Shown one piece after another: positions 9,883-16,924 of a stretch of 64,000 bases of DNA. The DNA comes from Methylocystis echinoides. GTDB lineage: Bacteria; Pseudomonadota; Alphaproteobacteria; Rhizobiales; Beijerinckiaceae. Made by a program: the position numbers and the translations under genes. The DNA lies in the NCBI RefSeq assembly GCF_027923385.1, contig NZ_BSEC01000001.1, positions 942,501-1,006,500 of the forward strand, read 5' to 3'. The number at the start of each line of letters is the position of its first letter. Positions within the stretch are counted from its first letter, which is position 1. A model generated the notes under the pieces. The model saw only the letters and a program-made list of their open reading frames with translations, had not been told where the DNA came from and made no database searches.

Positions 9883-10956
9883 ATGGGCTTGCATACGCTT
9901 ATCGACGGCCGCATCGAACTCATTCGCTTCCTCGCGCCCGACGGCGCGCCCTGTGAAGCGGCGCCTCTGCCGGTCAACGACGAGACGCTTCTCCATCTCT
10001 ACCAGGCGATGACCCGAACACGCATGTTCGACGGCAAGGCCATCGCGCTGCAGCGAACCGGTCAGCTCGGCACCTTCGCCTCGGCGTTGGGACAGGAAGC
10101 GGTCGGCGTCGGCGCCGCCGCGGCCATGGAGGCGCGCGACGTGCTCGTGCCGTCCTACAGGGATCACGGCGCGCAGTTCCTGCGTGGCATGACAATGACG
10201 GAATGTCTCCTCTATTGGGGCGGAGACGAGCGGGGCAGCGATTTCGAGCGCGCGCGGGGGGACTTTCCCAATTGCGTTCCCGTGGCGACGCAGGTCCCGC
10301 ACGCCGTTGGCGCCGCCTATGCCTTCGCTTTGAGGAAGGAAGACCGCGTCGCCGTCACCTTCATCGGCGACGGCGGGACCGCGAATGGCGCGTTCTATGA
10401 AGCGCTCAACATGGCCGGCGTCTGGAGCGCGCCGGTCGTGATAATCATCAACAATAACGGCTGGGCGATCTCGACGCCGCGCGCGCTCGAGAGCGCGGCG
10501 GCGACGCTCGCGCAAAAGGGCGTCGCTGCAGGCGTCGCCTGCCAGCAGGTCGACGGCAACGACGTTGTCGCTGTCTACGAAGCTGCGCGTCGCGCCATTG
10601 CGAAGGCCCGTTCGGGCGAAGGGCCGACGCTCATCGAAGCCCTCACCTATCGACTTGGCGATCATACGACCGCCGACGACGCAACGCGTTATCGCGATCC
10701 GGAAATCGTGCAACGCGAATGGACGCGCGAACCTGTCGCGCGGCTGCGCGCCTATCTCCTCGGCCGGGGGCTGTGGTCGAAGGAACAGGAATCCGGTTTG
10801 CTGAAGCAATGCGCAGAGGAAGTAGAGAGCGCCGTGGCGCGCTATCTTGCGACGGCTCCCCAGTCGACCGACGCCATGTTCGATTATCTTTACGAGGACG
10901 CCCCGCAGTCGCTTCTGGCCCAGCGCGATATTGCGCGACGCTTCGCACCCAAGTGA
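9883..10956 (+). CDS. 2-oxoacid dehydrogenase E1 component, alpha subunit (branched-chain/pyruvate type)
   Basis: 357-residue thiamine-diphosphate E1 alpha chain. The ATG at 9883 gives MGLHTLIDGRIELIRF; the upstream extension in frame is unlike the family. The TPP/Mg motif is GDGGTANGAFYEALNMAGVW ending in INNNG, i.e. GDG-x~26-NN. The phosphorylation-loop-like stretch YRLGDHTTADDATRYRDPE follows near 265. This gene, E1 beta (7 bases on) and E2 (ATGA overlap) form a three-gene operon divergent from the amino acid dehydrogenase. By sequence it resembles the alpha2beta2 pyruvate dehydrogenase E1 of Gram-positive type. By context a branched-chain 2-oxoacid dehydrogenase is more likely. No E3 gene is present, so lipoamide dehydrogenase must come from elsewhere. 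Confidence 0.88.
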   Translation: MGLHTLIDGRIELIRFLAPDGAPCEAAPLPVNDETLLHLYQAMTRTRMFDGKAIALQRTGQLGTFASALGQEAVGVGAAAAMEARDVLVPSYRDHGAQFLRGMTMTECLLYWGGDERGSDFERARGDFPNCVPVATQVPHAVGAAYAFALRKEDRVAVTFIGDGGTANGAFYEALNMAGVWSAPVVIIINNNGWAISTPRALESAAATLAQKGVAAGVACQQVDGNDVVAVYEAARRAIAKARSGEGPTLIEALTYRLGDHTTADDATRYRDPEIVQREWTREPVARLRAYLLGRGLWSKEQESGLLKQCAEEVESAVARYLATAPQSTDAMFDYLYEDAPQSLLAQRDIARRFAPK

Positions 10957-10963
10957 GCCTCAA

Positions 10964-11944
10964 ATGACCCAGCTCAATCTGGTCGAATCGATCAACGCCG
11001 CGCTCGCGTGCGAGATGGCGCGCGACGACAGTGTGCTGCTGCTCGGCGAAGACATTGGTGCGAATGGCGGTGTGTTTCGCGCGACCAACGGATTACAGGC
11101 GCGTTTCGGACGCGCCCGCGTGATCGATACGCCGCTCGCGGAGGGCGGCATCGCCGGCGTCGCTGTCGGCATGGCGGCAATGGGCTTGCGTCCTGTTGCG
11201 GAAATCCAGTTCACCGGCTTCATCTATCCGACCATGGATCAGATGATCAATCACGCGTCGCGCATGCGAAACCGCACACGCGGACGACTGAGCTGTCCGA
11301 TGGTGCTGCGCTCCCCCTATGGCGCCGGCATTCACGCGCCGGAGCATCATTCCGAGAGTCCGGAGGCGCTGTTCGCGCATATGCCGGGACTGCGCGTCGT
11401 CATTCCCTCGGCGCCGGCGCGCGCCTATGGCCTGCTGCTCGCCGCGATGCGTGATCCCGATCCGGTCGTCTTTCTCGAACCAACGCGCCTTTATCGTCTG
11501 TTCAAGCAGGATGTCGAGGACGACGGCGAAAGCCTGCCGCTCGATACATGTTTCCTGTGTCGGGAGGGACGTGACGCGACCATCGTCGCCTGGGGCGCGA
11601 TGATTCCGGAAGTGATGCGCGCGGCGGAAGCATTGGAAAGCGCGGGGATCGATGTCGAGGTCATCGACGTCGCGACGATCAAGCCGCTCGACATGGAGAC
11701 GATCCTGCGCTCCGTCGAGAAGACCGGCAGATGCGTGATCGTGCATGAAGCGCCACGCGCGGTTGGCGTTGGCGCGGAGATTGCCGCCGAGATTGCAGAA
11801 CGCGCGCTTTACTCGCTGCAGGCGCCTGTCAGGCGCGTGACCGCTTATGATGTTGTGACGCCGCTGTCGCGGCTCGAGAAGCAGTATATTCCGAGTCTCG
11901 AGCGCATCGTCGGCGCCGTCCGCGGGCTTATGGAGGGAACATGA
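10964..11944 (+). CDS. 2-oxoacid dehydrogenase E1 component, beta subunit
   Basis: 326-residue transketolase-type beta chain that pairs with the preceding alpha chain to decarboxylate a 2-oxoacid and acylate the E2 lipoyl arm. The ATG at 10964, 7 bases after the alpha stop, gives MTQLNLVESINAAL. LLGEDIGANGGVFRAT, TPLAEGGIAGVAVGMA, EIQFTGFIYPTMDQ and the PYGAGIHAPEHHSE histidine-rich loop are all family hallmarks. The C-terminal half has the DVATIKPLDMETI transketolase-C segment and VIVHEAP. The stop overlaps the E2 start as ATGA, so the three subunits are probably made in step. Confidence 0.92.
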   Translation: MTQLNLVESINAALACEMARDDSVLLLGEDIGANGGVFRATNGLQARFGRARVIDTPLAEGGIAGVAVGMAAMGLRPVAEIQFTGFIYPTMDQMINHASRMRNRTRGRLSCPMVLRSPYGAGIHAPEHHSESPEALFAHMPGLRVVIPSAPARAYGLLLAAMRDPDPVVFLEPTRLYRLFKQDVEDDGESLPLDTCFLCREGRDATIVAWGAMIPEVMRAAEALESAGIDVEVIDVATIKPLDMETILRSVEKTGRCVIVHEAPRAVGVGAEIAAEIAERALYSLQAPVRRVTAYDVVTPLSRLEKQYIPSLERIVGAVRGLMEGT

Positions 11945-13041
11945 AAACCTTTCGCTTGCCGGATCTCGGTGAAGGTCTTCAGGAGGCCGAACTCGTCGAA
12001 TGGCGCGTGAAGACGGGAGACGAGGTCGCTGTCGACCAGCCGCTGCTCGCTGTCGAAACAGCGAAGGCGGTCGTCGAAATCCCGTCGCCGCAATCGGGGC
12101 GAATTGAACGCATGTTCGCGAATGCCGGCGACGTCATTCGCGTCGGCGCGCCGCTCGTCACCTTCGAGGGTCAGAAAGAGGACGACGCCGGAACGGTCGT
12201 CGGGGCCGTGGAAACCGGCGCCAGCGTCATGCAGGAAGCCCCCGTCGCCGCCGGACGCGCGGGCGCCGCCGTTCGCGCCACGCCCGCGGTGCGCGCGCTT
12301 GCGCGCAAACTCAATGTTGATTTGTCCATTGTGACGCCCAGCGGCGCCGACAGCGTCATTACGGCGGAAGACGTTCAGCGTGTTGCGCGCGTCCTGAGCG
12401 AGGCCGAGCCGGCCGAGCCCTTGCGTGGCTTCCGCCGCGCCATGGCGCAGAACATGGCGTTGGCGCAGGCGGAGGTCGCCGCCGCGACCATCGTCGACGA
12501 CGCCAGTGTCGACGCATGGGCGGCGGGAACGGATATCACCATTCGCCTCATCCGCGCGCTGGTGACAGCGTGTCAGGCCGAGCCCGTGCTGAATTGCTGG
12601 TTTGAGAGCGCGAGCCTGTCGCGACGGGTTTTGAGCAAGATCGACCTTGGCATTGCCGTGGACACGCCGGATGGACTCTTTGTGCCTGTCTTGCGCGATG
12701 TCGCGAAACGGAGCGCCGAGGATCTGCGCGCGGGGCTCGATCGCATGCGTGCGGATGTGGCGGCCCGTCGCATTCCGCCGGAGGAGATGCGCGGCGCGAC
12801 AATCACGCTGTCGAACTTCGGCACCATTGCGGGGAGATATGCAGCCCCCGTCGTTCTGCCGCCGACAGTCGCCATTCTCGGCGCGGGGCGGTTGCGCGAG
12901 GAGCCTGTTGCAAAAGAGGGCGCCGTGAAGATCGGACGGATCATCCCGTTGAGCCTTACATTTGATCACAGGGTTGTCTCCGGGGGTGAGGCGGGAAGAT
13001 TTCTTGGCGCCGTGATTGGCGACCTCGCTCTGCCGCGTTGA
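11941..13041 (+). CDS. 2-oxoacid dehydrogenase E2 component (dihydrolipoamide acyltransferase)
   Basis: 366-residue E2. The lipoyl domain (1-80) carries the lipoylation lysine K42 within VETAKAVVEIPSP. A peripheral-subunit-binding domain follows (RATPAVRALARKLNVD, ~115-150), then a short acyltransferase domain (about 165-366). The linkers are short and there is a single lipoyl domain. The active-site motif reads FDHRVVSGGEAGRF: H343 is present, but the usual Asp of HxxxDG is Ser347. Related proteobacterial branched-chain E2s with DHRxxTGGEA are, to my knowledge, a natural subfamily, so this is probably a variant rather than a dead enzyme. Third gene of the E1alpha-E1beta-E2 operon. Confidence 0.88.
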   Translation: MKTFRLPDLGEGLQEAELVEWRVKTGDEVAVDQPLLAVETAKAVVEIPSPQSGRIERMFANAGDVIRVGAPLVTFEGQKEDDAGTVVGAVETGASVMQEAPVAAGRAGAAVRATPAVRALARKLNVDLSIVTPSGADSVITAEDVQRVARVLSEAEPAEPLRGFRRAMAQNMALAQAEVAAATIVDDASVDAWAAGTDITIRLIRALVTACQAEPVLNCWFESASLSRRVLSKIDLGIAVDTPDGLFVPVLRDVAKRSAEDLRAGLDRMRADVAARRIPPEEMRGATITLSNFGTIAGRYAAPVVLPPTVAILGAGRLREEPVAKEGAVKIGRIIPLSLTFDHRVVSGGEAGRFLGAVIGDLALPR

Positions 13042-13062
13042 CGACGCCAATAAGGCGAAGCT

Positions 13063-13088
13063 GGAACAAAACCGCATTTTCTTCCGTT
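13063..13088 (+). promoter_or_regulatory. EcfG-type general stress promoter upstream of the glycosyltransferase/glf pair
   Basis: GGAAC at 13063-13067, a 17-base spacer, then CGTT at 13085-13088. This matches the alphaproteobacterial sigma-EcfG consensus GGAAC-N16/17-CGTT exactly. It lies 60 bases ahead of the glycosyltransferase ATG at 13148 and just after the E2 stop, as expected for an independent promoter. Inference from sequence only. Confidence 0.7.
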
Positions 13089-13147
13089 ACGGCTATGGGC
13101 AGAGCCGCGGGCGCGAGCGCGCTGGCCGCCCGTTCGGGAGTAAAGCA

Positions 13148-14302
13148 ATGGCGTATGGTTCGCAAAAGTCTTCTGGCGTTTCTTCTCATCTATTCTGTTT
13201 TTCGCATTTGCGATGGAGTTTCGTTTACCAGCGGCCACAACATCTCATGAGCCGGGCGGCGCAGGAGTTTCGCACCTGGTATGTGGAAGAGCCGGAATAT
13301 TTCGATGGACCGCCGTTCCTGCGCATCAAGCGCGACAGTTCGGACGTTTCGGTCGTCACCCCGCTTCTGCCGCGCCGCATGGAGGAGGAGCGCGACGCAC
13401 TTTTGCAGAGAATGATCTCGGGCCTTGTGTCCGAGCTGCGGCCCAGGCGGCTCATTTCCTGGTATTATACGCCCATGGCGCTGCGCTTCACCGACGAGCT
13501 GGAAGCGGATCGCTGCGTTTACGACAATATGGACGAACTCTCGACCTTCGCGGGCGCGCCGCCGGGCTTGCTGGAGTGGGAAGAGAAGCTTCTGTCGCGA
13601 TGTGACGTGGTCTATGTGGGCGGCCACTCGCTTTTCAAGGCCAAGCGTCACCGCCACGACAATATCCACGTCTTCCCCAGCAGCGTTGACGCCGCGCATT
13701 TCCGGCAGGCGCGCGCGCTCTTTGACGATCCGATCGACCAGCGCGACATACCGCATCCCAGGCTCGGCTTCTTCGGCGTCGTCGACGAGCGCATGAACAT
13801 CGATCTGGTGCGGGAGATCGCCGCGCTGCGGCCCGACTGGCATCTTGTCATGATCGGCCCGACGGCGAAGATCGATCCGGAGAATCTGCCGCGCGCGGCG
13901 AATATTCACTGGCTTGGCTGCAAGGATTACAGGGATCTGCCGAAATATCTTGCGGGCTGGGATGTGGGAATCATGCCCTTCGCCATCAATGAGGCGACGC
14001 GTTACATCAGCCCCACAAAGACGCCGGAGTTTCTCGCCGCCGGCGTTCCTGTCGTCTCGACGCCGATCACCGATGTCGTGATCCCCTACGGGGCGGCTGG
14101 GCTTGTCGAGATCGCCGCCGACGCAGAGGGGTTCGTCGCGAAGGCGGATGTGTTGCTGGCGCGCCGGAGAGCGCCGTGGCTGAGATCGGTCGACGCCTTT
14201 CTCGAAGGCAATTCCTGGGACGACACCTGGGCTGCCATGAGACGGCGCCTCGACGCCTTCATCCCGGATCGCAGGACGAAGAGGGAGGCGCGCCGTGTTT
14301 GA
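13148..14302 (+). CDS. Glycosyltransferase (GT-B fold, group 1-like)
   Basis: 384-residue protein whose core opens with HLFCFSHLRWSFVYQRPQHL, the start of a family of bacterial glycosyltransferases with the 'RPQHL' signature. The central part has VYDNMDELS and the C-terminal half a GT4-like donor domain: RLGFFGVVDERMNIDLV (~200), HLVMIGPTAKI, then YISPTKTPEFLAAGVPVVST, with the conserved Glu of the nucleotide-sugar site in KTPEFL. ATG 13148 was chosen because upstream codons are unlike the family and lie in the promoter region. The 3' end overlaps the UDP-galactopyranose mutase start by 8 bases, suggesting that the pair assembles a galactofuranose-containing glycan. Acceptor and donor are not shown by sequence. 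Confidence 0.82.
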   Translation: MAYGSQKSSGVSSHLFCFSHLRWSFVYQRPQHLMSRAAQEFRTWYVEEPEYFDGPPFLRIKRDSSDVSVVTPLLPRRMEEERDALLQRMISGLVSELRPRRLISWYYTPMALRFTDELEADRCVYDNMDELSTFAGAPPGLLEWEEKLLSRCDVVYVGGHSLFKAKRHRHDNIHVFPSSVDAAHFRQARALFDDPIDQRDIPHPRLGFFGVVDERMNIDLVREIAALRPDWHLVMIGPTAKIDPENLPRAANIHWLGCKDYRDLPKYLAGWDVGIMPFAINEATRYISPTKTPEFLAAGVPVVSTPITDVVIPYGAAGLVEIAADAEGFVAKADVLLARRRAPWLRSVDAFLEGNSWDDTWAAMRRRLDAFIPDRRTKREARRV

Positions 14303-15434
14303 TTGGCTCGTGGTTGGCGCCGGCTTCGCTGGAAGCGTGCTCGCGGAACGAATTGCCTCGCAGCGGGACGAGCGTGTTCTCGTCATCGACAAGAGACCGC
14401 ATGTCGGCGGCAACGCCTATGACCGCTATGACGAGGCGGGCATCCTCATCCATCAATATGGCCCGCACATCTTCCACACGAACTCCGAAGCGATTTTCGA
14501 CTATCTGTCGCAGTTCACGCGCTGGCGTCCCTATGAGCACCGCGTGCTCGCCGAGGTCGACGGCATGCTCGCGCCGATTCCCATCAATCTCACCACGGTG
14601 AACCGGCTCTTCGGGCTCGCGCTCGATTCAGAGGGGCTTGCCCGGTGGCTTGCCGAACGGGCGGAGCCCCGCGCGGAAATACGCACCTCGGAGGACGTCG
14701 TCGTCAGCGCCATCGGCCGTGAGCTTTATGAGAAATTCTTCAAGGGCTATACGCGCAAGCAATGGGGCGTCGATCCGTCGGAACTCGACAAGTCCGTCAC
14801 GGCGCGCGTGCCGACGCGCACAAATACGGATGACCGCTATTTCACCGACGCCTACCAATATATGCCCCAGCATGGCTATACGCGGCTCTTCGAGCGGATG
14901 CTGGCGCATCCCAATATCAAGGTGATGTTGCAGACGGATTTCGAAGAGGCGCGAAAGGAAATCGCCTTCCGCCGGCTGATCTACACGGGACCGATCGACG
15001 AATTCTTCGATTTCCGCTTCGGCAAGCTGCCGTATCGATCGCTTCAGTTCAGACATGCGACATTGGACCAGTCGTGGCTTCAGCCGGTCGCGGTGGTGAA
15101 CTATCCTCAGACGCAGGCCTATACGCGGATCACCGAATACAAGCATCTGACAGGTCAGCGTCACGAGAAGACCAGCATCACCTACGAGTTCCCAAGCGAT
15201 GTCGGCGATCCCTATTATCCGGTGCCGCGCGCCGAAAACATGGCGCTTTACAAGAAATATGAAAGGCTGGCGCTTGTGCAGCCGGATGTCTGGTTCGTCG
15301 GCAGGCTCGCAACCTATCGCTATTACAATATGGATCAGGTTGTCGGTCAGGCGCTCGCCACCTTCCGCCGCATCTGCCAGGATATCCCTGTGAAGAAGAC
15401 GCCCGGCCTGCGGCCGCCCGTGGCCGCGAAGTGA
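14295..15434 (+). CDS. glf: UDP-galactopyranose mutase
   Basis: 379-residue flavoenzyme converting UDP-galactopyranose to UDP-galactofuranose. The N-terminal FAD dinucleotide fold is visible (DWLVVGAGFAGSVLAERIA). HVGGNAYD and QYGPHIFHTNSE, with the conserved His near the flavin, follow, then the FKGYTRKQWG block (~150) with the substrate-contacting Arg/Lys/Trp. The C-terminal RLATYRYYNMDQVVGQALA contains the Tyr-Tyr-Asn-Met-Asp signature of Glf. The start is GTG, overlapping the glycosyltransferase by 8 bases, so the two genes are coupled and presumably share the stress promoter upstream. Length matches bacterial Glf (365-400). Confidence 0.95.
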   Translation: MFDWLVVGAGFAGSVLAERIASQRDERVLVIDKRPHVGGNAYDRYDEAGILIHQYGPHIFHTNSEAIFDYLSQFTRWRPYEHRVLAEVDGMLAPIPINLTTVNRLFGLALDSEGLARWLAERAEPRAEIRTSEDVVVSAIGRELYEKFFKGYTRKQWGVDPSELDKSVTARVPTRTNTDDRYFTDAYQYMPQHGYTRLFERMLAHPNIKVMLQTDFEEARKEIAFRRLIYTGPIDEFFDFRFGKLPYRSLQFRHATLDQSWLQPVAVVNYPQTQAYTRITEYKHLTGQRHEKTSITYEFPSDVGDPYYPVPRAENMALYKKYERLALVQPDVWFVGRLATYRYYNMDQVVGQALATFRRICQDIPVKKTPGLRPPVAAK

Positions 15435-15436
15435 CG

Positions 15437-15461
15437 GGAACCTCGCCTGTCGGCGGGCGTT
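15437..15461 (+). promoter_or_regulatory. EcfG-type general stress promoter for Mn-catalase
   Basis: GGAAC at 15437-15441, a 16-base spacer and CGTT at 15458-15461: an exact match to the sigma-EcfG consensus. It begins 2 bases after the glf stop and lies 31 bases upstream of the Mn-catalase ATG (15492), so a start near 15467-15470 would leave a leader of about 25 bases that includes the AGGAG ribosome site at 15481-15485. The -10 element sits inside the palindrome at 15446-15483. Confidence 0.75.
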
Positions 15462-15483
15462 AGCGCCTAACGCTGCCGACAGG
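15446..15483 (+). promoter_or_regulatory. Long inverted repeat between glf and Mn-catalase (terminator/operator candidate)
   Basis: Outer arms CCTGTCGGC (15446-15454) and GCCGACAGG (15475-15483) are perfect complements. Inner arms GCGTTAG (15457-15463) and CTAACGC (15467-15473) pair around a CGC loop. Transcripts reading through from glf would form a strong hairpin whose last bases (AGG) belong to the Mn-catalase ribosome site. Transcripts from the EcfG promoter would start inside it and lack the left arm. No U-run follows, so a simple intrinsic terminator is unlikely. Confidence 0.65.
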
Positions 15484-15491
15484 AGTCGAGA

Positions 15492-16367
15492 ATGTTCACC
15501 CATAACAAGAAGCTTCAATATACGGTTCGCGTGTCCGAGCCCAATCCGGTGCTGGCTAGCCTGATTCTCGAGCAGTTTGGCGGCCCGCAGGGAGAGCTTG
15601 CGGCGGCCATGCGCTATTTCACGCAGGCGCTCGCCGAAGACGATCCGGGACGCAAGGACATGCTGCTCGACATCGCAACCGAGGAGCTGAGCCATCTGGA
15701 AGTGATCGGCAGCATCGTCGCCATGCTCAACAAGGGCGTGAAGGGCGAGCTGGCGGAGGCGACGCAGACCGAAGCCGATCTCTATCGTTCGCTCACCCAG
15801 GGCGGCGACAGTCATACGCAGGGGATTCTCTACGGCGGCGGGCCGGCGCTGACGAACTCCTCGGGCGTTCCCTGGACAGCGGCTTACATTGACACGATCG
15901 GCGATCCGGCCTGCGATCTTCGTTCCAACATCGCCGCCGAAGCGCGCGCCAAGATCGTCTATGAGCGGCTGATCAATGTCACCGACGACGCCGGTGTGAA
16001 GGAAGCGCTCGGATTTCTGATGACTCGCGAGATCGCGCATCAGAAATCTTTCGAAAAGGCGCTTTATGCGATCGAAGACAATTTTCCGCCCGGGAAGCTG
16101 CAGGGTATTCCGGAATATGCGGACCTCTATGTCAACGCCTCGCAGGGCGAAGGCGATGCGGAGGGGCCATGGAACGCCGGGCCGCAGTGGCGTCGCCTCG
16201 ACGACGTCGTGGGCGGCGTTCCCGTCGATGGTGGAGACGGCGACGCGAGCGTTGGTCTGACGCGTTCGGAGCAAAGCGATCTGTCGAGTTTCGCCGCGCG
16301 CACCATGTCCAATCCGGCGATCAATCCCCGCACCGGCGCCGAGCTCGGCAAATCAGGCGCCGCCTGA
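15492..16367 (+). CDS. Manganese catalase (ferritin-like di-Mn catalase)
   Basis: 291-residue non-haem catalase that disproportionates H2O2. It has a ferritin-like four-helix core. The expected di-manganese ligands can be placed at E35 (GPQGELAAAMRY), E65 and H68 (ATEELSHLE), E150 (NIAAEARAKIVYE) and H183 (TREIAHQKSFEKAL), spaced as in Lactiplantibacillus Mn-catalase. The start has AGGAG six bases upstream. The C-terminal tail is Gly/Asp-rich and probably flexible. Sits behind an exact EcfG-type promoter, in line with Mn-catalases being general-stress genes in other Hyphomicrobiales. Its 3' end overlaps the convergent membrane-protein gene by 15 bases. Confidence 0.93.
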   Translation: MFTHNKKLQYTVRVSEPNPVLASLILEQFGGPQGELAAAMRYFTQALAEDDPGRKDMLLDIATEELSHLEVIGSIVAMLNKGVKGELAEATQTEADLYRSLTQGGDSHTQGILYGGGPALTNSSGVPWTAAYIDTIGDPACDLRSNIAAEARAKIVYERLINVTDDAGVKEALGFLMTREIAHQKSFEKALYAIEDNFPPGKLQGIPEYADLYVNASQGEGDAEGPWNAGPQWRRLDDVVGGVPVDGGDGDASVGLTRSEQSDLSSFAARTMSNPAINPRTGAELGKSGAA

Positions 16368-16922
16368 ACGTGCGAGCGCGCGGCCTTCCGCCTTGAGGCC
16401 GCGCGCCAGTTCTTCCAGGTAAAGCCCGCCGATCAGAGCCGCACAGGCGAGTGTCCCCGCAATGTAGAGGGGCGGCAGTTTTTCCGGGTTCCAGCGCAGG
16501 ATGAAACGGGCCTTCTCCTCCCCGGCGCCGAAGAGGGCGAGAAACTGTGGCCAGTATCGCGCCACGATCAGCGCCAGTGCGAGGAGGGGCATGATTTCGA
16601 GGAAACTGTGCACATGTTGCTCGAAAGGCGAGACGCGGCGAAGGCGTGTTGCATAGCTGACATCCCAGAAGGAGGTCGCTTCGTGGACGAGAAACATCAC
16701 GATCATAAATGCAATGACGAGCGCATTGACTTCCAGAAAGAGCGCACCGAGCAGGGGCGCGCCCATCTCGGCAAACATCAGCAGATGCAGGCGCGACTCG
16801 CGCGAGCCGCTGGTTCTTTCGATATAGGTCGTCCGGTGGCATAACCAGTCGGCAAGACCCGCCAGCAGCCATACAGGCACGACGACATACATGAGGATGA
16901 GCGCCGTGGAATCGACGGTCAT
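16353..16922 (-). CDS. Conserved membrane protein of unknown function
   Basis: 189-residue protein with about four to five hydrophobic helices: ~7-25 (ALILMYVVVPVWLLAGLADW), ~50-80, ~105-125 (FLEIMPLLALALIVARYW) and ~150-170. WLCHR after the first helix and HEATSFWDVSYA supply conserved-looking His/Trp residues. It follows the Rieske-FAD oxidoreductase gene after only 2 bases, so the two are almost surely cotranscribed and it may be the membrane partner of that enzyme. No domain name recognised; that partnership is inference. Confidence 0.75.
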   Translation of the reverse strand: MTVDSTALILMYVVVPVWLLAGLADWLCHRTTYIERTSGSRESRLHLLMFAEMGAPLLGALFLEVNALVIAFMIVMFLVHEATSFWDVSYATRLRRVSPFEQHVHSFLEIMPLLALALIVARYWPQFLALFGAGEEKARFILRWNPEKLPPLYIAGTLACAALIGGLYLEELARGLKAEGRALARSGGA

Positions 16923-16924
16923 GG

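Noticed and set aside
15446..15483. Interpreting the palindrome after glf as a standard intrinsic terminator
   Set aside because: No U-tract follows and the right arm merges with the Mn-catalase ribosome site; an operator or translational role fits better.
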